A DNA stretch of 51,241 bases. Source: Terfezia claveryi. Taxonomy: Eukaryota > Ascomycota > Pezizomycetes > Pezizales > Pezizaceae. Below, piece after piece: positions 9,566 to 19,327 of the stretch. The position numbers and the translations under genes were made by a program. The first letter of the stretch is position 1; each line of letters begins with the position of its first letter. Where the stretch lies: contig WHUX01000303.1 in NCBI GenBank assembly GCA_015179025.1, positions 1 through 51,241 on the forward strand, given 5' to 3'. The notes below the pieces were generated by a model that did no database searches, was not told the DNA's origin, and worked only from the letters and a program-made list of their open reading frames with translations.

Positions 9566-9820
9566 TTATTGCTTGTTCCCATGCCTATACCTACGCTTCT
9601 TAATCTGCTTACCCGCAAATGACAAGTTTTCCCAATATTTTTGCACTGCATCAGCTGGGATATTGTCTGCCGGTTCCCAAGTATTATCCTCATTTCCCCA
9701 ACCTTGCCACTTGATGAAGTACAAAGTACTACCATTCTTTTTGACAACGTGTTTGATAATACGTTCAAACTCATACCTTGGGCCTAGAACATCCCGTTCG
9801 ACAGGACCTGGCTTCGGCAA
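9566..9820 (-). CDS. Element B chromodomain (end of Pol)
   Basis: An 84-residue open stretch at the end of the pol polyprotein. Residues ~15-66 form a clear chromodomain: YEFERIIKHVV, then LYFIKWQGW, then NTWEPADNI and a C-terminal helix. The aromatic residues of the methyl-lysine cage (Y, W and the W of TWEP) are present. In chromoviruses this domain directs integration to methylated-histone chromatin. The tail is basic (KQIKKRRYRHGNK). It is probably not a separate gene: the methionine is internal, and the upstream integrase tail at 9829 is in another frame, a one-base break. Confidence 0.88.
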   Translation of the reverse strand: MPKPGPVERDVLGPRYEFERIIKHVVKKNGSTLYFIKWQGWGNEDNTWEPADNIPADAVQKYWENLSFAGKQIKKRRYRHGNKQ

Positions 9821-9828
9821 GGCCCTTG

Positions 9829-10125
9829 CTAGGAAGGTGTTATCAGGGTTAACATGCCATGGTCAAGGAGAGAAGTATGGACTTTGATATGTCCAGAGGG
9901 GGCAAGAGAGGTTTCGATAGTATAGTTGTCGATGTCTGGATAGATGGCGAGGATCTTGTAGGGACCGAGGAAGATAGGTTCCAACTTAGAGTACTGAGAT
10001 TCTCTACTGAATGCAGAATGATGAATTTTGACAAGGTCACCAATCTTATACTCAGGACTAGCTCTTCTCTTTTTATTAGCTTGCCTAGTCATCTCAACTC
10101 GACTAGTGTTCATCTTTTCCTGCAC
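9829..10125 (-). CDS. Element B integrase C-terminal region
   Basis: A 98-residue fragment. It has the pattern of the gypsy integrase C-terminal domain, with YKIGDLVKIHHS, then KLEPIFLGPYKI and a final beta-rich segment ending in HTSLL, the GPF/Y-type module that precedes the chromodomain. It follows the catalytic core (10146-10670) and leads to the chromodomain (9566-9820). Upstream and downstream frames differ, so the polyprotein is interrupted. Confidence 0.8.
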   Translation of the reverse strand: MQEKMNTSRVEMTRQANKKRRASPEYKIGDLVKIHHSAFSRESQYSKLEPIFLGPYKILAIYPDIDNYTIETSLAPSGHIKVHTSLLDHGMLTLITPS

Positions 10126-10145
10126 AGCAGACCATAAAGCTTGCG

Positions 10146-10670
10146 TTAAACCATCTGGCCTTGGTTAGGAATATCGGAATGAACTGGAGTATCTTGATAA
10201 GTAGGAGAAAATCGAAAGACGAGAGTATGAGGGGTAGTGCCCCTAGTTGCATCTACGGTATTGTTGATAGCTTCCATGACGAGAGGGATAGCTGGCATCC
10301 AGCTGCCGCCATGTTCTTCCTGTTTGGCTCTCAAGATAGTTAAGATTGCTTTATTAGCAATCTCAGACTGACTATCTGATTCTGGGTGGTAGGCAGTAGA
10401 CATGGATTGATGAATATTGTTGATAAGGCAGAATGACTTCCAAACACTAGAGTTGAAGAGAACATTCTGATCTGTAACAATATCTTCTGGATATCCGAAG
10501 TGAGGATATACATGATTCATGTAGTTGTTGACTAACATGTTGGCAGTATATCCAGTTTGTAGAGGGATGATAATAGTATACTTGGTGAGTCTGCATACTA
10601 TTGTCCAAACGTGATCCACCACTACATTGGAGGGGCTGAGTTTAACAGGAGGAAGGGCAAGAAAGTCCAT
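10146..10670 (-). CDS. Element B integrase catalytic core
   Basis: A 174-residue open stretch. It contains VVDHVWTIVCRLTKYTIIIP, the segment normally carrying the first catalytic Asp. The second Asp is in the IVTDQN motif and the third catalytic position in YHPESDSQSEIAN. Family members usually read VDRLTK and HPQTDGQTE, so several conserved positions have changed. The integrase inserts the cDNA into chromosomal DNA. The core ends in NNTVDATRGTTPHTL, matching the segment after the active site in other gypsy integrases. Confidence 0.85.
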   Translation of the reverse strand: MDFLALPPVKLSPSNVVVDHVWTIVCRLTKYTIIIPLQTGYTANMLVNNYMNHVYPHFGYPEDIVTDQNVLFNSSVWKSFCLINNIHQSMSTAYHPESDSQSEIANKAILTILRAKQEEHGGSWMPAIPLVMEAINNTVDATRGTTPHTLVFRFSPTYQDTPVHSDIPNQGQMV

Positions 10671-10691
10671 ATAAGATGTGTAAATGGCTTA

Positions 10692-11543
10692 TTAGGAATA
10701 GGAAGAGGATGGAGGAGGCCATAAGGCTTTTGAGTCGAGTTCTTTGTTGTTTGACATATAGCAATGTCTGACAGTACAAACGGATATCTCTTCCCATCTT
10801 AGGCCAAAAAAGTTATTACTGAGTGCGTGATACATCTTGGTAAATCCAGGATGACCAAGAGATGTATGGTATTTTTCGAGGAGGATATTCTTGATATGAA
10901 GGTTGCATAACCAGGTATTAGGGATGCAGAGACAGACCTGATCATTGTAAGTATAGTAAAGAATACCATGACGAGTACAATAACCATTGCGGAGAGGAGA
11001 TGAGATAATCTTTGAAAATGCAGGATCTGCCTTATAACCTTCAGTAAGGAGGTTTCCCCACTGAGCATAAGTAGGAATAAGATTAGGAATATCAGAAGTG
11101 CTTCGTCCTAATGCCAACGCTTGTTCCACCAGGTTGTTATAGGAATTATGAGATAACCATTGCCAATGCATATCATCACCAAAGGGGAGGAGGGTATAAG
11201 GGTCCGGAATCATATCTGGGTCTGGAACAGTAGAGGAATTGAATGCTAGAGTATGCTCAATCTTAAATGGTCCTTTGGGAAGGTAATAGGGAACAATAAA
11301 CTGATGTGTAGGTAACTCCGAGCTGACGCTTGGAATAGAGATAGTATCACTAGCATAAGAAGAGACAGAGGGAGATTTATCTCGAGGGGCTAGAGGAGTG
11401 ACAGGAATAGTAGAACGATAAATAGAATCTTCGAGATCAGTTAGGTCTTCGTCTGATGAGAATTCTCGATCGAGAATTGCCTTGTCTTTTCCCTTCTCAA
11501 GTTGAGTCCATCCAGTAGACTTTGGAGAGGTTTCTGGAGTCAT
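10692..11543 (-). CDS. Element B integrase zinc-binding region with acidic N-terminal linker
   Basis: A 283-residue open frame. The last ~80 residues carry the integrase N-terminal zinc-binding region: HTSLGHPGFTKMYHALSNNF, then CTVRHC. The CXXC element is changed to CTVRHC, so the HHCC site may be damaged. The first ~110 residues are acidic and Ser/Pro-rich (SSDEDLTDLEDS), an unusual linker between RNase H and integrase. The methionine is not a reliable start; the region is part of Pol. Confidence 0.75.
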   Translation of the reverse strand: MTPETSPKSTGWTQLEKGKDKAILDREFSSDEDLTDLEDSIYRSTIPVTPLAPRDKSPSVSSYASDTISIPSVSSELPTHQFIVPYYLPKGPFKIEHTLAFNSSTVPDPDMIPDPYTLLPFGDDMHWQWLSHNSYNNLVEQALALGRSTSDIPNLIPTYAQWGNLLTEGYKADPAFSKIISSPLRNGYCTRHGILYYTYNDQVCLCIPNTWLCNLHIKNILLEKYHTSLGHPGFTKMYHALSNNFFGLRWEEISVCTVRHCYMSNNKELDSKALWPPPSSSYS

Positions 11544-12296
11544 TTCTGGAGGTGAAGTTGGTGACAGAAGAGGTGAAGCTGGAGGAGGGTACTGAGTAGT
11601 TGACGAGTTTTCTGCTGCTTTGGCTGATGCTTGAAAGTAATCCTGATCAGCTTGATATATATTGAAATATAGGTATAATGACCACGTTCATCACAATATG
11701 AGCAGTGGTTATTATGAGGAGTCTATTCTGATTTATGAGAGCTGATCGATGATAGTAACAGCCCCATCTTTGCATGCAGTCCAGTGCATAAGTGCGTGCT
11801 TAGCCCTGAATCTAGCTGCATTGACGGAGTCTTTACTGGCGGATTATGTTTTGGAAGGGTAATAACTCTTTGCTTAAAGGCGGAGTTGTTAACCACCATA
11901 GAGAGCAAAGCTTCTGCCGTACTGTTATCTGGAATAACTGGAGGGTTTGCTGGAGGAGCAGATGTTGCCTTAGGAGGGGTATTCTCATTATTAACTAAGG
12001 GTCCACTTCCTGGCCTTGGAGATTCGGATTTGGTTTTGGTTTTGTCTCAGCTTTGTGATCTTGTAGTTGCAGCAGACATAATGAGAGCTGGAGGAGGTGG
12101 TTGTAGGTAAACCGGAGGCGTAGAATCCGCTGGTAGTGACCTTCCGTTTGTAGGAATAAAGCCTAAGGAATAGAAGGAGGGTGCGGAAATCTAGAGGTAT
12201 GAGGAGCTTGAGGAGTATCGATTGAGTGTGGAATAAAATCTGAGAGAGTAGGGACAAGTGATGGGTTTATAAACACTCGAGAGAGAGCATCTGCTA
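11544..12296 (-). pseudogene. Element B RNase H-integrase spacer, broken
   Basis: On the minus strand the RNase H domain ends near 12290 in the usual IADALSRVF phrase, followed by a Pro/Ser-rich stretch in shifting frames. No domain is recognised in it. The open frames on the plus strand (11784-12110) and in other minus frames are treated as shadows. The spacer is far longer than the usual RNase H-integrase distance in gypsy elements. Confidence 0.55.
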
Positions 12297-12820
12297 TCAC
12301 GTTTTTGTCTCCTTTGAGGTGCTGAATTGTACACTGAAATTGGTGTATAATTTGCTGCCATTAGCTTGTTTCCCAGTTAGGTCATGTTGGAAAGGGAAAG
12401 TGACTAGTAGTTTGTGATCTGTAAGGATAGTGAATGTACATCCACTAAGCTCACTTCTAAAGTGCTCTAGTGCATCCACAATTGCTAGGAGTTCCTTATC
12501 GAAAGTAGAATAGTTTTCTTGTGCTGGATTAAACTTTGAGAGTGGAAACCTGCTGGGATAATTAGTGAGGAAGTGGGTCCTTGTCCTAACCATGCACCAG
12601 TTCCAATTAAACTCGCATCCGTAATGAGATAGATTGGATCAGTTGATTCATAGTTGATTGGTTTGACTGCCGGATCTGCAGATAGGGCTGCTTTCGTTAA
12701 TCTAAATGAAGTGGTGTGAGTAGGGGTCCAGTCCCATGTTGCAGTAGATCCAGCCATTTCCGTTAGTGGTGCTGCAAGTGCTACAAGATGAGGAATGACG
12801 CTACTGAAGTAATTAACCAT
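12297..12820 (-). pseudogene. Element B RNase H region, frameshifted
   Basis: Two minus-strand frames overlap between 12485 and 12593. The upstream one has the connection domain (MVNYFSSVIPHLVALAAPLT) and the first RNase H Asp (YLITDASLIGTGAWLGQ). The downstream one continues with ENYSTFDKELLAIVDALEHF (the Glu position) and TILTDHKLLV. RNase H removes the RNA strand of the RNA-DNA hybrid. A frame change near 12550-12590 breaks the protein, and a second near 12360 breaks the end of the domain. Confidence 0.8.
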
Positions 12821-12822
12821 GC

Positions 12823-13411
12823 CTAGATAGGCCTGAAGTTGCGTTCATTTTGAGGAGTAGGCCAGTCTAGGATTTTAGTAATTGACTTAGGTATAGGAGA
12901 TATACCTCTTCTAGTAATTACATGTCCTAGACATTGTAAAACGTCAGGAAGAAATTGGGATTTCTCTCTGCTAGCATAGAACTTGTGCTTCCTAAGTTTC
13001 TTTAGAACATTTCGAACATGTTCTAAGTGTTCCTTATAGGTTTTGCTAAAAATAAAGATGTCATCAATGTAAACATATACAGAGATTCCTAATTCTTCTT
13101 TAAACAAGTTGTTCATAGCGTTCTGGAAAGTAGCCGGCGCGTTGCAGTCTCCTTGTTGCATAACTCGTGTTCTGAATACACCAAATGGTGTATTAAATGC
13201 AGTTCTTGGTTCATGTCTTCTATGACTCGGACCTCATGATAGGCATTGCTGATATCGACTTTGGTCCTGAAGGGGTGTCGTGCCACTGTATTCTAATCAA
13301 CGTTTGACTTGGGATAAGACTTGGTTTCATAATTGTCATAGCATTCCGTGCTACTAAATCATGTAGAAATCTTGCTTTGCTAGGGTCATCAGTTTTGGGA
13401 ATCACAAACAT
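12823..13411 (-). pseudogene. Element B reverse transcriptase, frameshifted
   Basis: Reverse transcriptase in at least two frames. 13411-13220 has FVIPKTDDPSKARFLHDL and the region of the first catalytic Asp (VDISNAYHEVR in a neighbouring frame near 13250). 13161-12823 has QGDCNAPATFQNAMNNLF, then the catalytic YIDDIFIFS and the thumb-like GHVITRRGISP. The YIDD box is intact, but the polyprotein is interrupted near 13410, 13240 and 13165. The domain fits Ty3/gypsy reverse transcriptases by order and motifs. Confidence 0.85.
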
Positions 13412-14967
13412 GGCACATGCAGATGTGTCATTAGACCTGTAGACACATCCTGTCTTCTCTTCTCTCTGAGTTTTTCCAATAGCTGAGGGAGGAATTTTTC
13501 TTTAGGCTTAATTGGTCTTGGTTTCCATACTGCATTTGGATCTTTCAAATCGATCGTATGGTTCATTCCTTCTCTTAGTGGAGGTAGGTCTAGTATTTTC
13601 GTAGCTGGAAATACGTCAGGGAACTCATCAAAGACATTGTGATGAGGTTGCAGGGTTGTTGCAGCTGAATTAATTTTCTGAGGTGTGTGTGGGTCTGGGA
13701 AGTGAGTAACAAGGGTTTTTGCAGGGGTCGGGAGATTAGTGTTAATCTCCTTTTTTCTAGTATTTTTCGTTACTGGTGTGACTGTCCATGGGGCTAGTGT
13801 AAATCGAGAATGTCCAGGGGGCTGAATAGTAACACTCATATTACCCATGTTGATCACTGCTTTAGTATGTCTTAGAGATGGAGACCCTAAGATTACATCC
13901 CAATCTTTGAGTGCAGCCACATAGAAAATTCGTTGCTCTGACCATCCCAACCAGTCACAATTTGCCTTAGTATAATGGCTAATAGATCCTTTAGATCCTT
14001 TCATAGTCATCTGCAAGGTGATCGGTTTTTTTAGTGCCTGCAGGTGGAAATTATGCAAGGTACAGAATTTGCTGCTAATGAGGTCGGCACCTGCAGTTTG
14101 CTGATCAACTAAAGTCTTTGCAGGTTGGTTGTTGATCTTCGTAGTAACTAGGAGGTGTTCCTTTGCTGCATCAATGATAGGTGTTACTGATTTTCCTTTT
14201 GTATGTAGAGCAGGAGGTTCTTGGTCTTGAATGAATTGAGCTGCAGAAGTAATCTTATCTGGGTGATTAACTTCTGTAATTGCGTGCTCAATAGTGCCTG
14301 CGGCACTTCGAATTTGTTGCTTCTTGGCTGGACAGTTAGTAGCTTGATGTCCTAACTTCCTACAATAGAAACATCCTCCTTTCTTGGCTAGCTCAACTTT
14401 TTCTTCTGGAGTTAGCTTCTTGAATGTCGAGGGTGAGGTTGCAGGCTTGCTGAAAGACTTAGACTTATTGAACGTAGTCTTAGAAGGTCCAGGATTAAAG
14501 CCTGTCTGATGTGTCTGAGATTGTTGACGCACTTTCTGACCATTTTTAGGCTTATGATCTTTTTTTGAGGCTTGGAAGTTGTGCATAACTGAATCATGCT
14601 TACTGCAGAGTTCAATCATCTCGTTCCAATCCATATCTTCATTAATATAAGCCCTAACTTTATGGAGTAAGGAAGAGTCCATAGCTTCTAACAATTGATG
14701 GTAACACTGCCAATCCGTTATCTTAGTAAGAAGGAGTTGCATCTGCTTAATCTTATTTGCAACTTGTTGGATAGGTTTAGTGCGTCCATTCTGCGTCTGT
14801 CTGATAGCTTGGAATTCGTTCCAAAGCTGATCTTTGCTGGTAAAGGGAATGCAGAATTTCCGAAATTCTACAAGGAATTGAGCCACTGTGTTGTTCTTAG
14901 TTTTATCGTCTTTTCGGTAGAACTGTGTAGAACTTTTGCGTCTCCTTCTAAGTGCCAACCGAGCCAA
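13402..14967 (-). CDS. Element B Gag C-terminal half and protease region
   Basis: A 521-residue open frame. Its first ~150 residues continue the Gag capsid-like domain (FLVEFRKFCIPFTSKDQLWNEF). Residues ~200-215 are a CCHC zinc knuckle, CFYCRKLGHQATNC, spaced CX2CX4HX4C, which binds RNA during packaging. Residues ~275-390 resemble the retropepsin fold: TLVDQQTAGADLIS in place of the usual LVDSGAT-type active site, then WDVILGSPSLRH. The catalytic triad after Asp is altered, so activity is doubtful. The C terminus runs into the RT N-terminal extension (LPPLREGMNHTIDL). The frame shift from the upstream Gag frame falls inside the capsid domain, which argues for a mutation or sequence error rather than programmed frameshifting. 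Confidence 0.85.
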   Translation of the reverse strand: MARLALRRRRKSSTQFYRKDDKTKNNTVAQFLVEFRKFCIPFTSKDQLWNEFQAIRQTQNGRTKPIQQVANKIKQMQLLLTKITDWQCYHQLLEAMDSSLLHKVRAYINEDMDWNEMIELCSKHDSVMHNFQASKKDHKPKNGQKVRQQSQTHQTGFNPGPSKTTFNKSKSFSKPATSPSTFKKLTPEEKVELAKKGGCFYCRKLGHQATNCPAKKQQIRSAAGTIEHAITEVNHPDKITSAAQFIQDQEPPALHTKGKSVTPIIDAAKEHLLVTTKINNQPAKTLVDQQTAGADLISSKFCTLHNFHLQALKKPITLQMTMKGSKGSISHYTKANCDWLGWSEQRIFYVAALKDWDVILGSPSLRHTKAVINMGNMSVTIQPPGHSRFTLAPWTVTPVTKNTRKKEINTNLPTPAKTLVTHFPDPHTPQKINSAATTLQPHHNVFDEFPDVFPATKILDLPPLREGMNHTIDLKDPNAVWKPRPIKPKEKFLPQLLEKLREKRRQDVSTGLMTHLHVPCL

Positions 14968-16109
14968 ATCATAGCTTCTCTAGAGTCTGGATCGAGGTCT
15001 CCCACATCTAAAAGATCCTTAGCATCATCTACCCAGTTGTCAAAGGTAGCTGCTTCTTTCCATTTTCCAGCTCCATTATTCATCTTGAGTTTAGGAGCTT
15101 TAAGTTTGCTGCTTCCAAAGACTGAACTTGATGTAGTATCCACGCTTTGAGATCTTCTAATGCGTCCAATAGGAATTCGATTGTTATTTCCTTCAGATGA
15201 TTCAGAGTCTGATCCATCTGAATCATCAGGGTTACCAGATCTAGGAGGAGCTGACAATCTAACCTTAGCTGGAGTTTTGCTAGGTGTTTGTGGAGGCTTA
15301 AGAGTAGGTGGAGGAACGTGTTGAGGTTGCTGAGGTGGTGGCATAGTATTAGATGTAGTAGTACTAGCAGGGTTCTGAAATGAGGTTGTCTGAGTTTTGG
15401 TACTAGTGTTTATGCGAGATCCAGGAGGGGCTGAAGGGCTTCTTGGAGGCGGAAAGACTGGAGAACGTGGTTTCGGGTATTGAGAGGAGGAACTAGATCC
15501 ACGAAAAATATCTAAAGGATTCTTAGGTAAAAAGGTTTCACGGAATTCCTTTTTTGCATGAGATAGGAAGCTCGGGTGAGTTTCCTTAGTTTTCTGTGGT
15601 GCTGTTGGAATTCCTAAATGATCTGATCCACGTCTTGCTGGTTTTTCTGGCGTGATCGGAAATTGTCCTGGAACATTTTGTTGCTTGAGTTCCTGAGCTA
15701 ATTCTGAAGTAGCTTTGATTAATTGAATAAATCCTTCATAATCATTACTAAATGTTTTAGCTCTTGGTTTATGCTGGTAATAGAACGCAGACATGTTCGT
15801 AATCATATTGAATAATTCATTTTGATCTTTGGGTTCAGGCTGAAAGGATTGCTGAGGCTTGATTGGAGTAGGTTGCTGAACAACTACTGCTGGACGTTTT
15901 CCTTGAGTTGATGGTTTAGGAGTTTCTTCTTCCGTTTGATACTCTTCTAACTCATCATCATCCTGTTCGAGTTCTTCTTCCTCATCTGCCTTAGATGATT
16001 GTCTAGATGTGGTTCTAGAACTAGGATTCTGTTTGAGAGGACTAAATTCAGGGTCATGGCCTGAAAGTCTGCTAGAGGTTCTAAGAACTGAGTGTTGTTC
16101 TGATGCCAT
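14868..16109 (-). CDS. Element B Gag N-terminal region
   Basis: A 413-residue frame beginning MASEQHSVLRTSSRLSG and placed ~300 bp inside the 5' LTR, as expected for gag. Residues ~40-60 are highly acidic (EEEELEQDDDELEEYQTEEE); ~200-300 are Pro/Ser/Gln-rich and probably disordered. From about residue 345 it enters the Gag domain shared with chromoviruses (WKEAATFDNWVDDAKDLLD, then AMIWLGWHLEGDAK). There it loses frame at ~14930, and the true continuation is in the next frame. Gag forms the cytoplasmic virus-like particle. Confidence 0.85.
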   Translation of the reverse strand: MASEQHSVLRTSSRLSGHDPEFSPLKQNPSSRTTSRQSSKADEEEELEQDDDELEEYQTEEETPKPSTQGKRPAVVVQQPTPIKPQQSFQPEPKDQNELFNMITNMSAFYYQHKPRAKTFSNDYEGFIQLIKATSELAQELKQQNVPGQFPITPEKPARRGSDHLGIPTAPQKTKETHPSFLSHAKKEFRETFLPKNPLDIFRGSSSSSQYPKPRSPVFPPPRSPSAPPGSRINTSTKTQTTSFQNPASTTTSNTMPPPQQPQHVPPPTLKPPQTPSKTPAKVRLSAPPRSGNPDDSDGSDSESSEGNNNRIPIGRIRRSQSVDTTSSSVFGSSKLKAPKLKMNNGAGKWKEAATFDNWVDDAKDLLDVGDLDPDSREAMIWLGWHLEGDAKVLHSSTEKTIKLRTTQWLNSL

Positions 16110-16409
16110 TGGGGCTTGCTTAATTTCGTTTGCAAGGCTTTTACTGAGATTCCGAAACCGTGTGGTTGCTAAAGAGGCTAGTACTGAATAACTAGTGCTG
16201 ACAGAAGTATGATGGCGTTTTTCTGGAATGACAAGGGAGAACAGTGACTGACTGATTCACAGGCCTTGTTGAGCTCGGGTTCTGGAGTAGCTAGAGTAGC
16301 TAAAGGAATTGACTAGAGTGTCTAGACAAGGTTCAAGAGGAACTAGGGGTGATCAAGCCCTAGCAAAAGAGGAGGAAGAATTTTAAAGCTGGTTTGCAGG
16401 TAAAAAAAA
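16110..16409 (-). other. Element B 5' untranslated leader
   Basis: Three hundred bases between the 5' LTR and the Gag start. Directly inside the LTR the sense strand reads a run of T and then ACCTGCAAACCA; no standard TGG-starting primer-binding site adjoins the LTR. How minus-strand synthesis is primed is unclear. Confidence 0.6.
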
Positions 16410-17144
16410 TGTAAGTGTGGGCCAAGTTAGTAGAGGTGTTCCTGAGATGAACACAGCTCTACCAACGTGGTTGGGCAGCTAAGCACACTGTCTAGGTCCT
16501 ATACAGGAGTCCCAAAGAGCGGCTGGCTGTTGGTGTATTTGGGGGGTGTTCGGGAGAGTCACGGAGATCTGGAGAAAGAATATTACCGGTGTAGCTTGTA
16601 TATTCTGATGTTGCTCGACTAGATGGTACTGAAAGAGATCCTGTCCTATCTAGAGGCCGCGGAAATAAGGTCTTTAATAGACACTAGATTTCTGAGGCTA
16701 TGAGTCTAAACGAACTCATGTAAGGACAATCATCAAGACTCATTATGATACCTGATCATAATGGATACAAGATGGCTCATTCTAGATACGTTCTGTATCA
16801 TAGATGACGCCAGAGAAAGTAATAGAAACGAGGCTGACAATAGAATAGAGAATAAGACATGACATCAGTTGCCGAACAAGATAGGCAACTGGAACAGGAG
16901 AAAGTGGTTAGCTTGCTGACCACATAAAACATGTCAGTAATGAGTCATGATAAAGGAAAGAGATAACGTGCTAAAGAAAGACAACACTAATACATGAGTA
17001 ATCCATATACTAATCCAACTGAGGGAAATACCTAAACAAGTAATATGCGTCCTAACATTAGATAAAGAAAATCCTAAAAATAGCCAAAGAGATTCCAACG
17101 TTCAAACAAGACTTATAGTAAGGAGAAAAACAAGTATTCCTTAC
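16410..17144 (-). mobile_element. Element B, 5' LTR
   Basis: Near-identical partner of 8728-9463. The outer end reads CCTTAC and then TGTAGCAG, so the final A of CTTACA has been lost or merges with the A-element sequence that follows. Confidence 0.92.
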
Positions 17145-17619
17145 TGTAGCAGAGAAGGAACCAACATTCAAAGTGGGAGATTAGGTTATGGTCAATGCAA
17201 AGAACATCAAAATAAGGCGTCCGACCAAGAAGCTTGACTACAAGTTACGAGAGAAGTTTAGAATTAAATGGCTTATTGGCACTCATGCCTATGAGTTAGA
17301 GCTTCCCCAAGTACAGGCAAAACTTACCCGGTTTTTCATATTAGTTTGTTGGAACCCTACCACCTTAATATGATTGCTGGCAGACGCTCACCAACACCCC
17401 TCCAGTCGACCTCGAAGAATCGGAATAATAGGTGGAAAAGGTTAGGATGAGTGAGCTCAGAAAGGAACGGTTATGTATTTAGTCTCTTGGAAGGGTTACG
17501 GTCCTGATGACGACACATGGGAACCATGTGAGAACCTGAAGGATGGAGCAGCCGATTTAATTCGAAAATTCCATCTAGATAATCCTCGTAAGCCTCTGGA
17601 CCCTGATGTTATCTTATGA
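17145..17619 (+). pseudogene. A-element integrase C-terminal domain and chromodomain (fragment)
   Basis: The 3' end of an A-family pol. It starts inside integrase (AEKEPTFKVGD in one frame), runs through KNIKIRRPTKKLDYKLREKF and a HISLLEPYHL-type stretch, and ends in a chromodomain with [17 protein letters not shown] and a stop at 17617-17619. Frameshifts occur near 17340-17450. Everything upstream is absent: the fragment is cut at 17145 by element B. It matches the ends of A1 (39890-40358) and A2 (48915-49390). Confidence 0.85.
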
Positions 17620-17847
17620 TGATTTTTCTTTTTTCCTATTATTAGGCATTAGGTTTTTTGAATTATCTTTACGTTTTGTTTTACCTGTATTTCTTATGCC
17701 ATATTGTCCCAGGGGTGCAAAGAGACGTACGCAGCTATGTTTTGGCTGTTGTATATGAGGACTGGTCCTCAAGCCCCATCCATTGTTGTTAGTAGCAATA
17801 ATGATTCTGATTGCATGATCATTTAGGTTGTTGCGGACAAGAACCTT

Positions 17848-17860
17848 AAGGGGGAGGCAA
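17848..17860 (+). promoter_or_regulatory. A-element polypurine tract
   Basis: AAGGGGGAGGCAA directly abuts the LTR start TGTCACGGGG. Upstream at about 17824-17846 lies a hairpin (AGGTTGTTG/CAAGAACCT, one mismatch) that is perfect in A1 and A2. Confidence 0.8.
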
Positions 17861-19327
17861 TGTCACGGGGTGACATCCAGCCCTACCAAAGGTACTTGGG
17901 CCCTTATAGAACGACCCTAGAATCATATGAGCTCTAGGTACACTCTTAGTAGTGTGGTGCAAACACTTCTAATACTTATCTATAAGAGTTAAGTATATGA
18001 AACGGGTATGAACCTCGGATGGTTTACAATCATCCTGGATGGTTAACACCCTTATGGAACGTCCATAGACCCTTAAGGGAGCTACGGTTCAAGTTTCATA
18101 AGTATCCGATTAATGGTTCAATAGTTATACTCAGATTAATATGCTGACTATATGCATATATATATGTGCTAGCTATATATTAGCTGTTACCCTGAAGTGT
18201 TGGCATTACCCTGAATATTGAATTATTACCCTGAACTGCAGGAAAATAATTCGGTAAAAATAAATAAAAAAATGAAGTCATAAGGGTGCACATTAGACCA
18301 AAGTGCATCCGGTGACACTATAAAGGAGTGCGCCCAGGACAGAGGCCAAAGGTAGGGCCAAAACATAAAGTTCTCCGAATTTAATGTTTCAAGGTTCTAT
18401 CTAGGCCTACTCTTCCTCCTGATTCCATTTCCGCAATCCTTTTTATGATCGGAGTAAAACTCGTGGAGATATAAGACTTTTAACATGGTCAAATAAGTCC
18501 ATGAGGAGGTTTACCTATTATTGGTAATAGCTCCATGAATAATTTGGGTATCGAGATAAACTAAGATTCTATAATCTTCTATGCATTGATACCTTTCCAA
18601 TGGTAATCTAGTTGTGACCCACGGTTCTCTATTCATAGAGTTATGTGCAGTTGAAAATTATTTTCAATGGACACTAGACACTATTAAGGGAATATTGCCG
18701 GAAACACAATTAGATAACTTTGGATATTGTCGGATGGAAATTCGATAGTATCGGGGATTGGTAATGTATCTGAGATTGAATTTAGTTGTCTCGGCTAAGT
18801 ATTCTTTAATGGGATAAGCGAGCTATAAACGAAGTACATATAACATACAGACATGGAAATAAACTCTATGTTCAGGTTAGCAACCTGTGACAATGAGTGC
18901 AGATAGCAACTGCATTAACAAAGGTGTGGATGGCATAACACTTAGGAAGAAATTCTGAGGTGACAGGTAGGCCCGCGTTTTATAAAAATATTTTTATCAT
19001 AAGAATATCTACAACTACCGCGGGATATAAATAGTGCAAGTAGTTCCGGTTGAATTCATTCTACCACAAGCGAGTATTCGAAAGCAAGAGCACCTTGAGT
19101 ACACGAAGCCTACAAAGTTCTAAGTCTTGAGTTAACTTTACTTTTAAGCGACATAGGATTTATTTTGTGTTGCGAAATAAGATCCATCGTAAGGAACTAC
19201 TGTTGCACTAAACTTTACTGCTATAGGATTGATAGTCTGTGTTGCGGAATAGATATCGTTGTAGTAGGAAATTACGGCCGACCTAATAGTTGCAAGAGTA
19301 CTATCAGTTAAGAGGGCCCCTGTGACA
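17861..19327 (+). mobile_element. A-family 3' LTR
   Basis: A 1467-bp A-type LTR (TGTCACGGGG...CCCCTGTGACA) following the polypurine tract of the fragment at 17145. The element had inserted into the integrase gene of element C; the flank GCCAG (19328-19332) is one half of the target duplication and the other half is not found. Confidence 0.93.

Larger units (their letters stand above)
8728..17144 (-). mobile_element. Element B: nearly complete Ty3/gypsy chromovirus
   Basis: An ~8.4-kb element with two near-identical LTRs. On the minus strand it reads gag, CCHC knuckle, protease, reverse transcriptase, RNase H, a proline- and acid-rich spacer, integrase and a C-terminal chromodomain, the order of a chromovirus. 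The reading frame is broken several times, so it is not autonomous as read. It has inserted into an A element (17145 onward). Left of it, sequence of the same A element is missing, so that side has been rearranged. Confidence 0.9.

Noticed and set aside
11784..12110. Plus-strand 108-residue frame inside B
   Set aside because: It is antisense to the Pol spacer of B and shows no recognisable domain.
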